64,000 nt of DNA from CAZSRX01 sp964609675 [NCBI: uncultured Bacteroidota bacterium] (lineage in GTDB: Bacteria > CLD3 > SB21). A model generated the notes under the pieces. It searched no databases, was not told the origin of the DNA, and worked only from the letters and a program-made list of their open reading frames with translations. The position numbers and the translations under genes are program-made. Shown piece by piece: positions 7,380 through 16,596 of this stretch; the first letter of the stretch is position 1, and every line of letters begins with the position of its first letter. The stretch lies in NCBI GenBank assembly GCA_964609675.1, contig CAZSRX010000019.1, forward strand, positions 8,584-72,583. Direction: 5' to 3'.

Positions 7380-7380
7380 C

Positions 7381-8643
7381 TTACAGGTTCACATTGTTCG
7401 GCCGCGCGTAGATCATCTGCATGACATTGATGTTGCGCATCCGGAAGGCGGCTTCGCAATAGCTCAGGTAGTAATTCCACTTGCGGATGAACGTATCGCT
7501 GAAACCAAGATCTTTCACCCGTTTCAGATTGCGGTTAAAGGTATCGCGCCAAATTGCAAGCGTCCGCGCGTAATCCAGGCCGAGATTTTTCAGGTCGAGG
7601 AGGTTCAGATCGCCGGTTTCGTTAACCGCCTTATTCAGCGCGGCGATCGACGGCAGCAGGGATCCGGGGAATATATGCTTCTGAATCCAGTCTACATTTT
7701 TTCTGAAACTTTCATACCGGCTGTCCGGACTGGTGATAACCTGAATACCCAGCGCCCCGTCTTTTTTCAGAAGCGCGTGCACTTTTTTGAAATAGGGTTT
7801 CAGGAATTTATCGCCCACCGCTTCAAGCATTTCGATGGATACGATTTTATCATACGAGCCGGTCACACGGCGGTAATCCGTGAAGAGAATTTCAATCCGG
7901 TCCGAAAGTCCGGCCTCGGCAATGCGCTGTTTGGCGAGCGCGTATTGTTCTTTGGAAATCGTAATCGTGGTAACTTTCGCGCCGTAATGCTTGGCGATAT
8001 GCATAGCCATGCCGCCCCATCCGCTGCCGATTTCCAGCACGTGATCCGTCGGTTGAATTTTCAAATACCGACACAGGCGGTCGTATTTGGCGTATTGCGC
8101 CTGCTCGAGCGTCATATCCGGCGTTTCAAAATACGCGCTGGAATAGGTCATGCTCGGATCCAGAAACGTCTGAAAGAAATCGTTGCTCAGGTCGTAATGC
8201 TCGGCAATGTTCTTGCGCGCTTTAGTCAGGTTGTTTGGCCGCGCCAGATGGTACCAGCGGTTCAGGGTTTTCAATATGTTCACCGGCGCAAACCGCCGCC
8301 GGCTGCCGGATATCGCGGGGCTATTCTCGATATTCAGTAAAAACCAGGAAATAACGTCGGTGATGCTTTCGGTGTCCCAGTCGCCGTCCATGTAGGACTC
8401 GCCAAATCCAATGTCGCCGTACAGTACGACTTTTCTGAAGAAATCGGGATTGATGATTCGGATCGACGCTTTTAACGATTCCTGCGGGGAACCGTACGTG
8501 CGGCGCGTGCCGTCGGGAAGAATGATTTCAAGATAGCCTTTATGCATGGGCTCCAGCAGGTTCAGCACCAATTTCTCCTGCCAGGATATCCGCCGTCCGG
8601 CGGTAAGGGTGCGGGAAAGTGCTATTTCAGGATTGGTAGACAT
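7381..8643 (-). CDS. cfa: Cyclopropane-fatty-acyl-phospholipid synthase family methyltransferase
   Basis: 420 aa, the usual length for CFA synthases. It should transfer a methyl(ene) group from S-adenosylmethionine to a double bond of membrane acyl chains on the cytoplasmic face. The N-terminal half (about 1-150) is the lipid-binding part (ILPDGTRRTYG, GDIGFGESYMDGDW). The SAM fold begins at VLEIGSGWGGMAMHIAKHYG near residue 200, followed by VTTITISKEQ, FDYR-region FTDYRRV and IVSIEMLEAVG, all CFA-typical. AHYDLSND-like AEHYDLSNDFF and MTYSSAYFE mark the lipid-active-site side. The start overlaps the DUF1365 gene by 17 bp, indicating one operon. Whether the product is a cyclopropane, a methyl branch or a furan-fatty-acid precursor is not settled by sequence. 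Confidence 0.92.
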   Translation of the reverse strand: MSTNPEIALSRTLTAGRRISWQEKLVLNLLEPMHKGYLEIILPDGTRRTYGSPQESLKASIRIINPDFFRKVVLYGDIGFGESYMDGDWDTESITDVISWFLLNIENSPAISGSRRRFAPVNILKTLNRWYHLARPNNLTKARKNIAEHYDLSNDFFQTFLDPSMTYSSAYFETPDMTLEQAQYAKYDRLCRYLKIQPTDHVLEIGSGWGGMAMHIAKHYGAKVTTITISKEQYALAKQRIAEAGLSDRIEILFTDYRRVTGSYDKIVSIEMLEAVGDKFLKPYFKKVHALLKKDGALGIQVITSPDSRYESFRKNVDWIQKHIFPGSLLPSIAALNKAVNETGDLNLLDLKNLGLDYARTLAIWRDTFNRNLKRVKDLGFSDTFIRKWNYYLSYCEAAFRMRNINVMQMIYARPNNVNL

Positions 8644-9406
8644 TATAGACCTCGCGTTGCAATTCCGGATAATCGGCTTTTCGGAAGTACGGCAATTTCT
8701 TTCTCCATAATTTTAACGCCTGCCAGTGTATCAGCCCGATTACTTGCAGCGTTATAAAAGGGAACCGAATGCAATACCATAAAAGCCTTCCGTTGGTTAA
8801 AGGTTGCTTATGACCGATTAACGCTGTGAGAAAGAATTTGTTCCCGTTCTTATAATCATTAATGACGATTTCCAGCTTGTCGCCGGGTATTTTGAGATTA
8901 AAGTCAAACTCCGCGTCATGATCAATGAAAGGTGAAACGTAAAAATATTTTACCGTTCGTAGACGGAACGCGTTGTCCCGGAAAGTTTCAGTGTCCAGAA
9001 GATAATACTTCATTTCGCGGAAAGTATTGCTCACTTCGGCCACGGCGCAAACCGGACGGTTGCCGTCGAAACAATAGAAAAATGATACCGGATTGAAATT
9101 ATATCCAAGAAACGCGAGGTTAGTAAGCAAGTAAATCCGCGGTTCGGTGAAATGTATATTTTTATCTTTTAAATATCCGAGGATGCTTTCTTTGACATTC
9201 CCGCCGGTATAAACAATATGATCGCGGTCGCGGAAACTGAATACATTAAACCGGTTGCGGCTCAGAAAAAGAATTCGCTTGGCGAGGGAATCGACTTCAT
9301 TCAGATCCAGCCAGAACATGAAAATCTTATAAACGAATTTATTGGAAACCGGCTGCAGGCGATTGTGCATAACCCGGCATTCATACAGGCAGGAACCTTC
9401 TACCAT
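8627..9406 (-). CDS. DUF1365 protein of CFA-associated lipid-modification operon
   Basis: 259 aa of the DUF1365 family, found almost always between an FAD-dependent oxidoreductase and a CFA synthase, exactly as here. Family features seen: YECRVMHNRLQPVSNKFVYK at residues 7-26, FMFWLDL, LTNLAFLGYNFNPVSFFYCF in the middle, AEVSNTF and FYVSPFI. One hydrophobic stretch (FPFITLQVIGLIHW, near residue 215) may be membrane-embedded. No catalytic mechanism is established for the family. Association with lipid modification or singlet-oxygen/photo-oxidative stress responses is known in proteobacteria. Its ends overlap both neighbouring genes (7 and 17 bp). Confidence 0.9.
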   Translation of the reverse strand: MVEGSCLYECRVMHNRLQPVSNKFVYKIFMFWLDLNEVDSLAKRILFLSRNRFNVFSFRDRDHIVYTGGNVKESILGYLKDKNIHFTEPRIYLLTNLAFLGYNFNPVSFFYCFDGNRPVCAVAEVSNTFREMKYYLLDTETFRDNAFRLRTVKYFYVSPFIDHDAEFDFNLKIPGDKLEIVINDYKNGNKFFLTALIGHKQPLTNGRLLWYCIRFPFITLQVIGLIHWQALKLWRKKLPYFRKADYPELQREVYNVYQS

Positions 9407-10662
9407 GGCGGTTCTCCGGTCAGGGCGGTTACGGCGTCTATGGCGGCCGTGAACGCATCCTCGTGAAAACCGTACCGGAAATAACTGCCTGCAAAATATA
9501 CCGGGCCTCCGGCATTCAGCTCCGGCAGGCGTTTCTGGGCCTTCATCGCCGCGACGGTAAACAGCGGATGGTCATAATCGGTTTCCAGGAGTACACGTTT
9601 CGGATCCGCGTCGCCGGGATCGTTGATGGAAACAAAATAATTATTTTTTTCCGATACCTGCTGTAGACTATTCATCCAGTAAACCGTTGACGGGACCAGC
9701 CGTCCGTCTTTGTTTATTCCGATGCGGTAATTCCATGACGACCATGCCCGGCGCGTTTTCGGCATGACGGAGGCGTCCGTATGCAGGGTAATATGATTTT
9801 TCTGGTATTGAAATGCGCTGAGCAGGCTTCTTTCCAGATCGGTCGGGTTCTCGAGCAGTTTAAGAGAGTCGTCGGCGTGTCCGGCGAGTATGGCCTTGTC
9901 GAAACGCGATAACGCGCCGGTTGCGTCGATGACCGTAACGCCGCCGTTTTCGCGTACCACTTTTTGGGCGGCGCGGCGGGTATGAATTTTTTCCCGGAAC
10001 GGCGCGATGAGGATGTCGCGGTACGTCTGACTGCCGTTCGCTACCGTGCGCCACGGATGCTGGGTGTGCAAACCCAGAAATCCGTGATTATAAAAGAATC
10101 GTACCAGCGTCCGCACGGGAAACTGTAGCATGGCATCGGGCGGCGTGGACCATACCGCGGAACTCATCGGAATGAGGTATTTAAAAAGCATATCATCGCC
10201 GTAATTTTTCTCACGGATATAATCGGCCAGTGTGTAAGCCGCGTATTGTTCGTTATCCAGCACCTCGAGACATTCCTTATTAAAACGGTTGATTCGGGTC
10301 AGCATGCGCAGGAAGGACGGCCGGAAAATATTTTGCCGCTGCGCGAACAATCCGCTCAGCCCGCTGCCGCAGAACTCCAGTCCCGAAGGCAAATGCTGAA
10401 CGCTGAACGACATGGATGTCGGCTTGGTGGGCACCTTCAGCTCTTTGAATAACCGCGTGAGGTTAGGATAGGTTACTTCATTATAAACGATGAAGCCGGT
10501 ATCCACCGGAATCGGCGTTCCATCGTCATCTACGTAAACCGTATGCGTATGCCCGCCGATGTAATCGTTCTGTTCAAACAGAGTGACGTCATATTTTTTA
10601 TAAAGAAAATGCCCGCAACCCATGCCCGCGATGCCGGTGCCGATGATGGCTATCTTTTCCAT
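9400..10662 (-). CDS. FAD-dependent oxidoreductase (amine-oxidase fold) of CFA lipid operon
   Basis: 420-aa flavoprotein. The Rossmann motif AIIGTGIAGMGCGHFLYKKY at the N-terminus (residues 5-24) binds FAD ADP, with the acidic strand end DVTLFEQND and GGHTHTV following. A second conserved region is VDTGFIVYNEVTYPNL. The C-terminal FAD segment is GPVYFAGSYFRYGFHEDAF. Members of this cluster type are usually called NAD(P)/FAD-dependent oxidoreductase and are thought to dehydrogenate or isomerise acyl chains. In Rhodobacter a flavoprotein partner of a CFA-like methyltransferase takes part in furan fatty acid synthesis, so a similar role here is an inference. A GGGAG-type ribosome-binding site precedes ATG 10662. 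Confidence 0.9.
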   Translation of the reverse strand: MEKIAIIGTGIAGMGCGHFLYKKYDVTLFEQNDYIGGHTHTVYVDDDGTPIPVDTGFIVYNEVTYPNLTRLFKELKVPTKPTSMSFSVQHLPSGLEFCGSGLSGLFAQRQNIFRPSFLRMLTRINRFNKECLEVLDNEQYAAYTLADYIREKNYGDDMLFKYLIPMSSAVWSTPPDAMLQFPVRTLVRFFYNHGFLGLHTQHPWRTVANGSQTYRDILIAPFREKIHTRRAAQKVVRENGGVTVIDATGALSRFDKAILAGHADDSLKLLENPTDLERSLLSAFQYQKNHITLHTDASVMPKTRRAWSSWNYRIGINKDGRLVPSTVYWMNSLQQVSEKNNYFVSINDPGDADPKRVLLETDYDHPLFTVAAMKAQKRLPELNAGGPVYFAGSYFRYGFHEDAFTAAIDAVTALTGEPPW

Positions 10663-10692
10663 AATGAATGCTCCCTTGCCGTATAGGCCTGT

Positions 10693-11391
10693 TTATTTAT
10701 ATGAAAACACCATCCGCACGCGATGGCTCTTTCCCTGCTCGTTGTTGATGTTGGATAGGCCTTCGTAAACCATCAGCCGGCGTGTTTCCATATCATACGT
10801 AACCCGAATCGGCTCGACAAATAGGCGCAGAAGAAAATTATCAATGTCGATATTAAACAACACGTTTTTCCGGCCGGCGATTTCAAATTCCCGGTCTTTA
10901 TACAAACGGAATTTGAAATAATCCAGTTCAATCGGCGCCACAAAATTAAAGTGCAGCATTTCTCCGCTGATTAAACGTTCCCAGTTTTCCTCGATATAAA
11001 AGTTGAATCCCGCATCCACGACGGCCGGCTCCGGCACTTCCAGGTATTTTTCCTTTATGGCCTCACCGGCTTTACGGCGCGCAAATACCTTGATTTGCTT
11101 GCCGTTGAGTTCTGCGCCTTCCAGGTAACCATCCCGCGTGTCTTCGAGCCGGTAATCGGGTTTTATCCGGGATTTGGTAAAGCGCACATTTCGGGTAACA
11201 ATTGTCTGCCGGGTCGGGTCTTTATATACAAAGCGCCACAATTGCGGCCGGTTATCCTGGTCTTCCTGATAACGTTCTTCGGTGTATATCAAACGGCCGG
11301 TTTTCAGATCGTAAGCCGGCGTATGAAGCGTTTTCGGATAACGTTCAGAAAAATTGAAAGCGATGAGCCATAAATACAGCGCGGCAGTCAT
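10693..11391 (-). CDS. Unrecognised 232-aa protein of the CFA lipid operon, N-terminal membrane anchor or signal
   Basis: I do not recognise a family. A short hydrophobic N-terminus (AALYLWLIAF, residues 3-12) could be a signal or anchor. The rest is beta-rich: YDLKTGRLIYTEERYQ, QTIVTRNVRFTKSRIKPDY, then FNFVAPIELDYFKFRLYKDR and a C-terminal RRLMVYEGLSNI. The pattern of amphipathic strands suggests a periplasmic lipid-binding or lipocalin-like barrel, but this is inference. It lies 3 bp after the second methyltransferase gene and 30 bp before the FAD oxidoreductase gene, so the operon context is strong. Start at ATG 11391 is the only good candidate. Confidence 0.65.
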   Translation of the reverse strand: MTAALYLWLIAFNFSERYPKTLHTPAYDLKTGRLIYTEERYQEDQDNRPQLWRFVYKDPTRQTIVTRNVRFTKSRIKPDYRLEDTRDGYLEGAELNGKQIKVFARRKAGEAIKEKYLEVPEPAVVDAGFNFYIEENWERLISGEMLHFNFVAPIELDYFKFRLYKDREFEIAGRKNVLFNIDIDNFLLRLFVEPIRVTYDMETRRLMVYEGLSNINNEQGKSHRVRMVFSYK

Positions 11392-11394
11392 AAT

Positions 11395-12513
11395 TTATAC
11401 TTTCTCAAAAAGATAATGACTTACAAACCACTCCTGTCCTTTTCGGAAACCCCAAAGCTCCGCGCAGGCCATGAAAAAAATACGCCAGTACGCGTACCAC
11501 TTGACCGCCTGGTCCTTGCCGTAAACCTCCCGGAACAGCGTCAGTACTTTTGGTTTATGATGATCAATATTTCTGAGCCAGGCTTCGGCGGTTTTTTGGT
11601 AATGCGTGCCGCTTATGCGCCAGTGCCTTTTGATTTTAAGGTGATCATTGAAATAAAAATACAGATTGTCACCCGGCATAATGCCGCCGGTAAAAAAATA
11701 TTTCGCCATCCAGTCCGTCTCGTCCCTTACCTCAAAGGGGTAAGTGAATTCCCTGTGCGAGAAAATATGCACGAAAAGGCGAGCGTCCGGTTTCATCCAA
11801 CCGGCAATTTTTTCGAATAGTTTCTGGTAATTCCGCATGTGCTCGAACATTTCTACGGATACGATGCGGTCAAACTGCCGTTCCATACGGAAGGTCTTCA
11901 TGTCAGCGGTAATAATGCTCACGTTGCTGAGGCCGCGGGCACGGGCTTGTTCCTCGATAAAAGCTTTTTGGGAAGCGGAATTGGATACCGCGGTGATGCG
12001 GCTGTTCGGGTACTTGGCCGCCATATACAGCGTCAGAGAACCCCAGCCGCAGCCGAGTTCGAGAACATCCTGCCCATCCGACAGTTGCGCCCGCTCGCAG
12101 GTCATTGCCAGCATAGTTTCCTCCGCCTGGTCCAGTGTAGATACATTCTCGCCCCAATAACCGGAACTGTACTTCAAGTGCCGGCCCAGCGCAATTTGGT
12201 AAAAATCAGCCGGAACTTCATAGTGCTGTTCGTTGGCCGCTTCCGTATGTACCGCAATAGGGCTGTTTTTTAAGTCATCAATACGCCGCATTAAATGCGC
12301 CTGCTGGACTTCGACGTTGTCTTTACGCTCCTCACGAAGGCGTTGCCTCAGCAGACGGCGGATGCCAAATCGCAGGACAAAGTCCGGCAGAATGTTTTTT
12401 TCTAAAATCTTATTAATCACGTTTCCAACACTCCATACAGAAGTTAATAGTCTGGTTACGAAACGTACAACGCCGCGTATATCATGATATTCCCCGTTAT
12501 TAATGACCGCCAT
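11395..12513 (-). CDS. Second CFA-like SAM-dependent methyltransferase
   Basis: 372-aa class I methyltransferase related to CFA synthase and coclaurine N-methyltransferase-like proteins. The SAM motif is VLELGCGWGSLTLYMAAKYP near residue 150, then ITAVSNSASQKAFIEEQAR, DMKTFRMERQFDRIVSVEMF and, in the C-terminal half, GGIMPGDNLYFYFNDHLKI. An AHYEVP-like segment (EQHYEVPADFY, CFA-type) precedes the SAM fold. The N-terminal lipid domain of classical CFA is replaced by a short helical region. It is the first gene of the operon and only 3 bp separates it from the next. Two CFA-type enzymes plus an FAD enzyme in one operon hint at a multi-step acyl-chain modification. Confidence 0.85.
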   Translation of the reverse strand: MAVINNGEYHDIRGVVRFVTRLLTSVWSVGNVINKILEKNILPDFVLRFGIRRLLRQRLREERKDNVEVQQAHLMRRIDDLKNSPIAVHTEAANEQHYEVPADFYQIALGRHLKYSSGYWGENVSTLDQAEETMLAMTCERAQLSDGQDVLELGCGWGSLTLYMAAKYPNSRITAVSNSASQKAFIEEQARARGLSNVSIITADMKTFRMERQFDRIVSVEMFEHMRNYQKLFEKIAGWMKPDARLFVHIFSHREFTYPFEVRDETDWMAKYFFTGGIMPGDNLYFYFNDHLKIKRHWRISGTHYQKTAEAWLRNIDHHKPKVLTLFREVYGKDQAVKWYAYWRIFFMACAELWGFRKGQEWFVSHYLFEKV

Positions 12514-12804
12514 CCATTAATGGCGCTAAGACCGTATAATAAAACAGTATATTAATATATTAGTAGAAATAAAAAACATTTATTTGGTACATGTTCATCA
12601 GAATTTTTCGGCCTACTTCAAGCTTTTACTTGCCTCAGTAAAAAAACCTTGGGGATTCGGAAAATTAACGCGTCGCAATTATTGTTTTTATCGCGTATAT
12701 CATTGTATTTAATAAAAAAATATATTATATTTTCTTTGCTTTATACTCTTATGAAGTTCGAAGCGCTTTACCTTGCTCTTACAGCATTGCATGAAAGCTC
12801 TTTC
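12514..12804. other. Divergent intergenic region between lipid operon and kinase array
   Basis: About 290 bp, strongly AT-rich. It holds the plus-strand promoter candidate described separately. The reading frame of the first kinase stays open leftward to a TTG at 12649, but that start lies upstream of the promoter, and the signal peptide begins at 12805. No RNA gene or small protein was seen. Confidence 0.5.
12703..12731 (+). promoter_or_regulatory. Sigma70-like promoter for the sensor-kinase array
   Basis: TTGTAT (12703-12708) and TATATT (12726-12731) with a 17-bp spacer, 73 bp upstream of the ATG at 12805. It lies inside the upstream extension of the reading frame, which supports the shorter start. 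Confidence 0.4.
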
Positions 12805-15800
12805 ATGAAAAATAACCAGGGAAAAAAACGAGATGTTGGTTTTGCGAAGATTACCGGTCTAATCGTTTTTCTTGTTTTTACGTTTTCGGCCGCAATCCAG
12901 GCCCAGGAGTTGAAGTTCAACCGGATTGCCATGACTTCTGATTTGGTGGTTTATAGCGTGATTCAAGACGAAGCCGGGTTTATATGGCTGGGGACCGAGC
13001 AGGGTTTGCAAAAATATGACGGATACACACTTCAGGCCTTTCAGCATGATCCATTCCGGAATTCGATTTCCCATAACGATGTCGGTTGCCTGTGGTATGA
13101 CAAGGAAGGTTATATCTGGGCGGCGACATGGGGCGGCGGTATTAATAAATTTGATCCGCGCACTGAAAAATTCACCTATTATCGTAACATTCCCGAACAG
13201 CCCCGATCGCTGAGCGATAACCGCGTCCAGTCCATTTATCAGGACCGGAGCGGCACATTATGGTTTGGGACCTATACAGGAGGCCTAAATCGTTTTAACC
13301 CGCTTACCGAAGAATTTCATCGCTATATTCACGATCCAAACGATCCGGCATCGATTAGCAATAACCGTATCTGGTCTATTCAGGAAGATCAGGAAGGCAA
13401 TCTTTGGGTAGCCACCGACGATGGTTTAAACCGTTTGGACGCTGAACGTAAGCGATTTACGCGTTTTTACCATGATCCACGAAATCCGAATTCCCTGAGC
13501 GATAACCGAATTCAATGGTTGTATTTTGACCGTAAAGGCGATCTTTGGATATCAACCAAAAACGGCTTAAACCGACTGACCATCCGAACCCAAAGTTTCA
13601 CAAGGTTTTATCACGTTAAAGGCCGCAGTACCTCACTCAGCCACAATGTGGCTTATACCGTTTATGAAGATCATAACGGCGTTCTGTGGATTGGCACCAT
13701 CGGAGGCGGTTTAAATCAGTACTATCCTGAAGAAAATAAATTCGTATCCTATCATTACATGCCGGACAACACACTGAGCTTAAGCAATAACGATATTCGC
13801 GCTATTTATGAGGACCGCTCCGGCGTTTTGTGGATAGGTACCCGCGGCGGCGGTGTCAATACGCTGGATTTGAAACCGAAAAAATTCCAGCTGGTAACAT
13901 ACCGACCGGGCGCCACTCAAGGGCTGTCGTACAACCGGGTTTCTGCTTTTACCGAATCATCCGATCATATTATCTGGATTGGTACCGACGGCGGCGGCTT
14001 AAACCGGTTTGACCCTAAGGCCGGTATATTTTTACCTGTAAATCAGGGCCTTTTCCCGCGAGGCCGTTTTTCATTTTCAAGGATTCGAACTTTGCATCAG
14101 TCTGCATCCGGCGCATTATGGGTAGGCAGTTACGGCGATGGTCTTTTAAAGATTGATCCGCTGTCGAAACACATTGAACATTTTACAAGGCGGTTAAACG
14201 ATTCTCTGTCGTTGCCGGATGATAAGGTTAATGTTATTCTTGAGGATAAAGAAGGAGATTTCTGGATTGGAACGGATGAAGGCCTGAGCCGATATGATCC
14301 TGAAAAAGGAATTTTTAAAAACTATAAACAATCTGCCTATGGCTTAAGCCATAACAGCATCCTGTGTTTGTTCGAAGACCGGACCGGTATTTTATGGATC
14401 GGTACATGGGGCGGCGGTTTAAACCGCATGGATAAAAAGACCGAGCAATTCACAACATACCAGCATGATTCTCTGCGCACTAAGTCGCTCAGCAATAATG
14501 AAGTTCATGTGATATACGAAGACCGGGTCGGTAATTTATGGATTGGTACTCAAGGCGGTCTTAACCGTCTGGACCGTACGTCTGGTGAATTTACCTGTTA
14601 TACCAAAGAGCACGGCTTAGGCATCAATGAAATCCGGGGTATTCTAGAGGATAATAACGGGAACTTATGGATCAGCACCACCAATGGATTATCAAAATTT
14701 CATCCCACTTCGGAAACATTCAGAAATTATGATATCGAAGACGGTCTTCAGGGCAGGCAGTTCCTGCATGGGGCTTATTTTAAAGACTCCAGAGGAAGGT
14801 TCTATTTCGGCGGCATCAACGGATTTAACCTGTTTTATCCGGACAGCATCCACGATAATATTATGATTCCACCGGTGGTTATTACCGCGTTCCGCGTATT
14901 TGATAAAAAAATATTTTATCAAACCACCCCATCCCTTACCGATCGTATTGAGATACGCTATACCGATAATTTCTTTTCCTTTGAATTTGCTGCGCTGGAC
15001 TATTCCCAGCCGAACAAGAACCAATATACGTATAAACTCGAAGGATTTGATCAGCGCTGGATATATTCGGGAACGCGCCGATACGCCAGCTACACGAATC
15101 TTGATCCCGGGGAATATATTTTCCGCGTAAAAGGCTCCAATAACGATGAAATATGGAATGAAGAAGGCACTGCTCTCCGGGTATATATCCGACCGCCGTT
15201 CTGGAAAACGCTCTGGTTTCAGGTTTTCTCACTGCTATCGGCGGCCTTATTAATATGGGCCTTGTACCGATTAAGGATCCGGACGATACAACGGCAGAAA
15301 AAAACACTGGAACAGCAAGTCGCCGAACGGACTTCCGAACTTCAAAAGAGCCGGGATTATATAGAAAGCAAAAACAAAGAGCTTGAGAAAATCAATATTA
15401 TTGTACAATCCATTAATTCCGGTATCGGGCTCAAACAGTTTTTGGATTCCATTCTGATAAAAACCCAGTTGTTCCGCAACCTCCAGCGCGCGGTGGCGCT
15501 GGTGTACAATCCCCGTATAAACCGCTTTGAGACGCTGTCCGGTTATTATCCCTATGTCCGTCAGGAATCGGAACCGGATTTTTCACTGCAGGAAATTGAG
15601 GAACAGTACCTTGCCGGGACACAGGAAATCTATCCCGACATTTTTGCTGTTTACCGGACCCGGCATATCGGCGGAGAAGAGGCAGCCATCGACACCGCGC
15701 ACCGCCTTGTGCTTCGGATCGAAGCTCAAGGCGCCGTCGAAGGATTTCTTATTTTTGAATCCAACCCGTCCGATCAGGGACTGGACCTTACGGAAGTGAA

Positions 15801-16596
15801 ATTCCTTAATACGATTAAGGAACATATTATTTCCGGGTTTGTGAAAGCCCGGTTGCTAAAAGAAGTGCAGGATACCAATGAAGAACTTAAACGCCTAAAC
15901 GACAAGAAAAATGAGTTTCTTGGCTTTGCCGCGCATGATTTACGGAGTCCGCTCAGCGCGATTCTCGGCCATATTGATTTGCTGCTTCAGGATATCAGAG
16001 AGGGCGCCATCGATACCGCTTCGGCCATTAAAGATTTAGAGACCGTATACCATTCTGCCAAACAAATGGTCCAGTTAATAACGGACCTGCTCGATATTTC
16101 CGCTATCGAATCGGGAAAAATCAATCTCGACATGCGGCCAAATAATTTAATTACCATTTTGGATGAATGTGAACGCATACACCACAAAGCGGCGCAGCAG
16201 AAAAATATTAATCTGAATATCCTGAAAGATCCTCTGCCTGAGATCTCCTTTGACAAGGAAAGAATATTCGAAGTGGTGGATAATTTACTGAGCAATGCCA
16301 TTAAATATTCCTATCCCGGCGGCCAAGTGACGGTATATTGCGAACTGAAAGATTCCGCGCTGATAACCCACATCAAAGATTCCGGCCAGGGTTTGAGTGA
16401 GGAGGATCAGCGGGAAATTTTCACCAGTTTTAAACGATTAAGCTCCAAGCCGACGGCCGGGGAATCCAGTACGGGGCTGGGGTTAGCTATTGTGAAAAAA
16501 ATAGTCGAACTGCACGGCGGCAAAGTATGGCTGGTCAGTCAAAAAGGCGCCGGTTCCACCTTCAGTTTCTCGCTGCCAATTATTAAAATCCCATGA
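12805..16596 (+). CDS. Sensor histidine kinase with 14-repeat periplasmic propeller and Y_Y_Y domain
   Basis: 1263 aa from the ATG at 12805, chosen because a signal peptide follows (ITGLIVFLVFTFSAAIQAQ); upstream ATG 12751 is an alternative. Periplasmic part: 14 regulator-propeller repeats of about 48 residues ending in G-x-L-W-I-G-T plus GGLNR-like motifs, consistent with two seven-bladed propellers, then a Y_Y_Y domain (about 725-793) and one membrane helix (about 800-820). Cytoplasmic part: coiled coil, GAF-like domain (about 870-1020), HisKA with phospho-accepting His1044 in FAAHDLRSPL, and HATPase with NLLSNAIKYS, DSGQGLS and [11 protein letters not shown]. There is no receiver or DNA-binding domain, unlike hybrid systems of gut Bacteroides. 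The ligand is unknown; related propellers often sense glycans. Confidence 0.93.
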   Translation: MKNNQGKKRDVGFAKITGLIVFLVFTFSAAIQAQELKFNRIAMTSDLVVYSVIQDEAGFIWLGTEQGLQKYDGYTLQAFQHDPFRNSISHNDVGCLWYDKEGYIWAATWGGGINKFDPRTEKFTYYRNIPEQPRSLSDNRVQSIYQDRSGTLWFGTYTGGLNRFNPLTEEFHRYIHDPNDPASISNNRIWSIQEDQEGNLWVATDDGLNRLDAERKRFTRFYHDPRNPNSLSDNRIQWLYFDRKGDLWISTKNGLNRLTIRTQSFTRFYHVKGRSTSLSHNVAYTVYEDHNGVLWIGTIGGGLNQYYPEENKFVSYHYMPDNTLSLSNNDIRAIYEDRSGVLWIGTRGGGVNTLDLKPKKFQLVTYRPGATQGLSYNRVSAFTESSDHIIWIGTDGGGLNRFDPKAGIFLPVNQGLFPRGRFSFSRIRTLHQSASGALWVGSYGDGLLKIDPLSKHIEHFTRRLNDSLSLPDDKVNVILEDKEGDFWIGTDEGLSRYDPEKGIFKNYKQSAYGLSHNSILCLFEDRTGILWIGTWGGGLNRMDKKTEQFTTYQHDSLRTKSLSNNEVHVIYEDRVGNLWIGTQGGLNRLDRTSGEFTCYTKEHGLGINEIRGILEDNNGNLWISTTNGLSKFHPTSETFRNYDIEDGLQGRQFLHGAYFKDSRGRFYFGGINGFNLFYPDSIHDNIMIPPVVITAFRVFDKKIFYQTTPSLTDRIEIRYTDNFFSFEFAALDYSQPNKNQYTYKLEGFDQRWIYSGTRRYASYTNLDPGEYIFRVKGSNNDEIWNEEGTALRVYIRPPFWKTLWFQVFSLLSAALLIWALYRLRIRTIQRQKKTLEQQVAERTSELQKSRDYIESKNKELEKINIIVQSINSGIGLKQFLDSILIKTQLFRNLQRAVALVYNPRINRFETLSGYYPYVRQESEPDFSLQEIEEQYLAGTQEIYPDIFAVYRTRHIGGEEAAIDTAHRLVLRIEAQGAVEGFLIFESNPSDQGLDLTEVKFLNTIKEHIISGFVKARLLKEVQDTNEELKRLNDKKNEFLGFAAHDLRSPLSAILGHIDLLLQDIREGAIDTASAIKDLETVYHSAKQMVQLITDLLDISAIESGKINLDMRPNNLITILDECERIHHKAAQQKNINLNILKDPLPEISFDKERIFEVVDNLLSNAIKYSYPGGQVTVYCELKDSALITHIKDSGQGLSEEDQREIFTSFKRLSSKPTAGESSTGLGLAIVKKIVELHGGKVWLVSQKGAGSTFSFSLPIIKIP

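Noticed and set aside
12649-12804. N-terminal extension of the first propeller kinase from a TTG
   Set aside because: It would put the signal peptide inside the protein and the start upstream of the likely promoter at 12703-12731.
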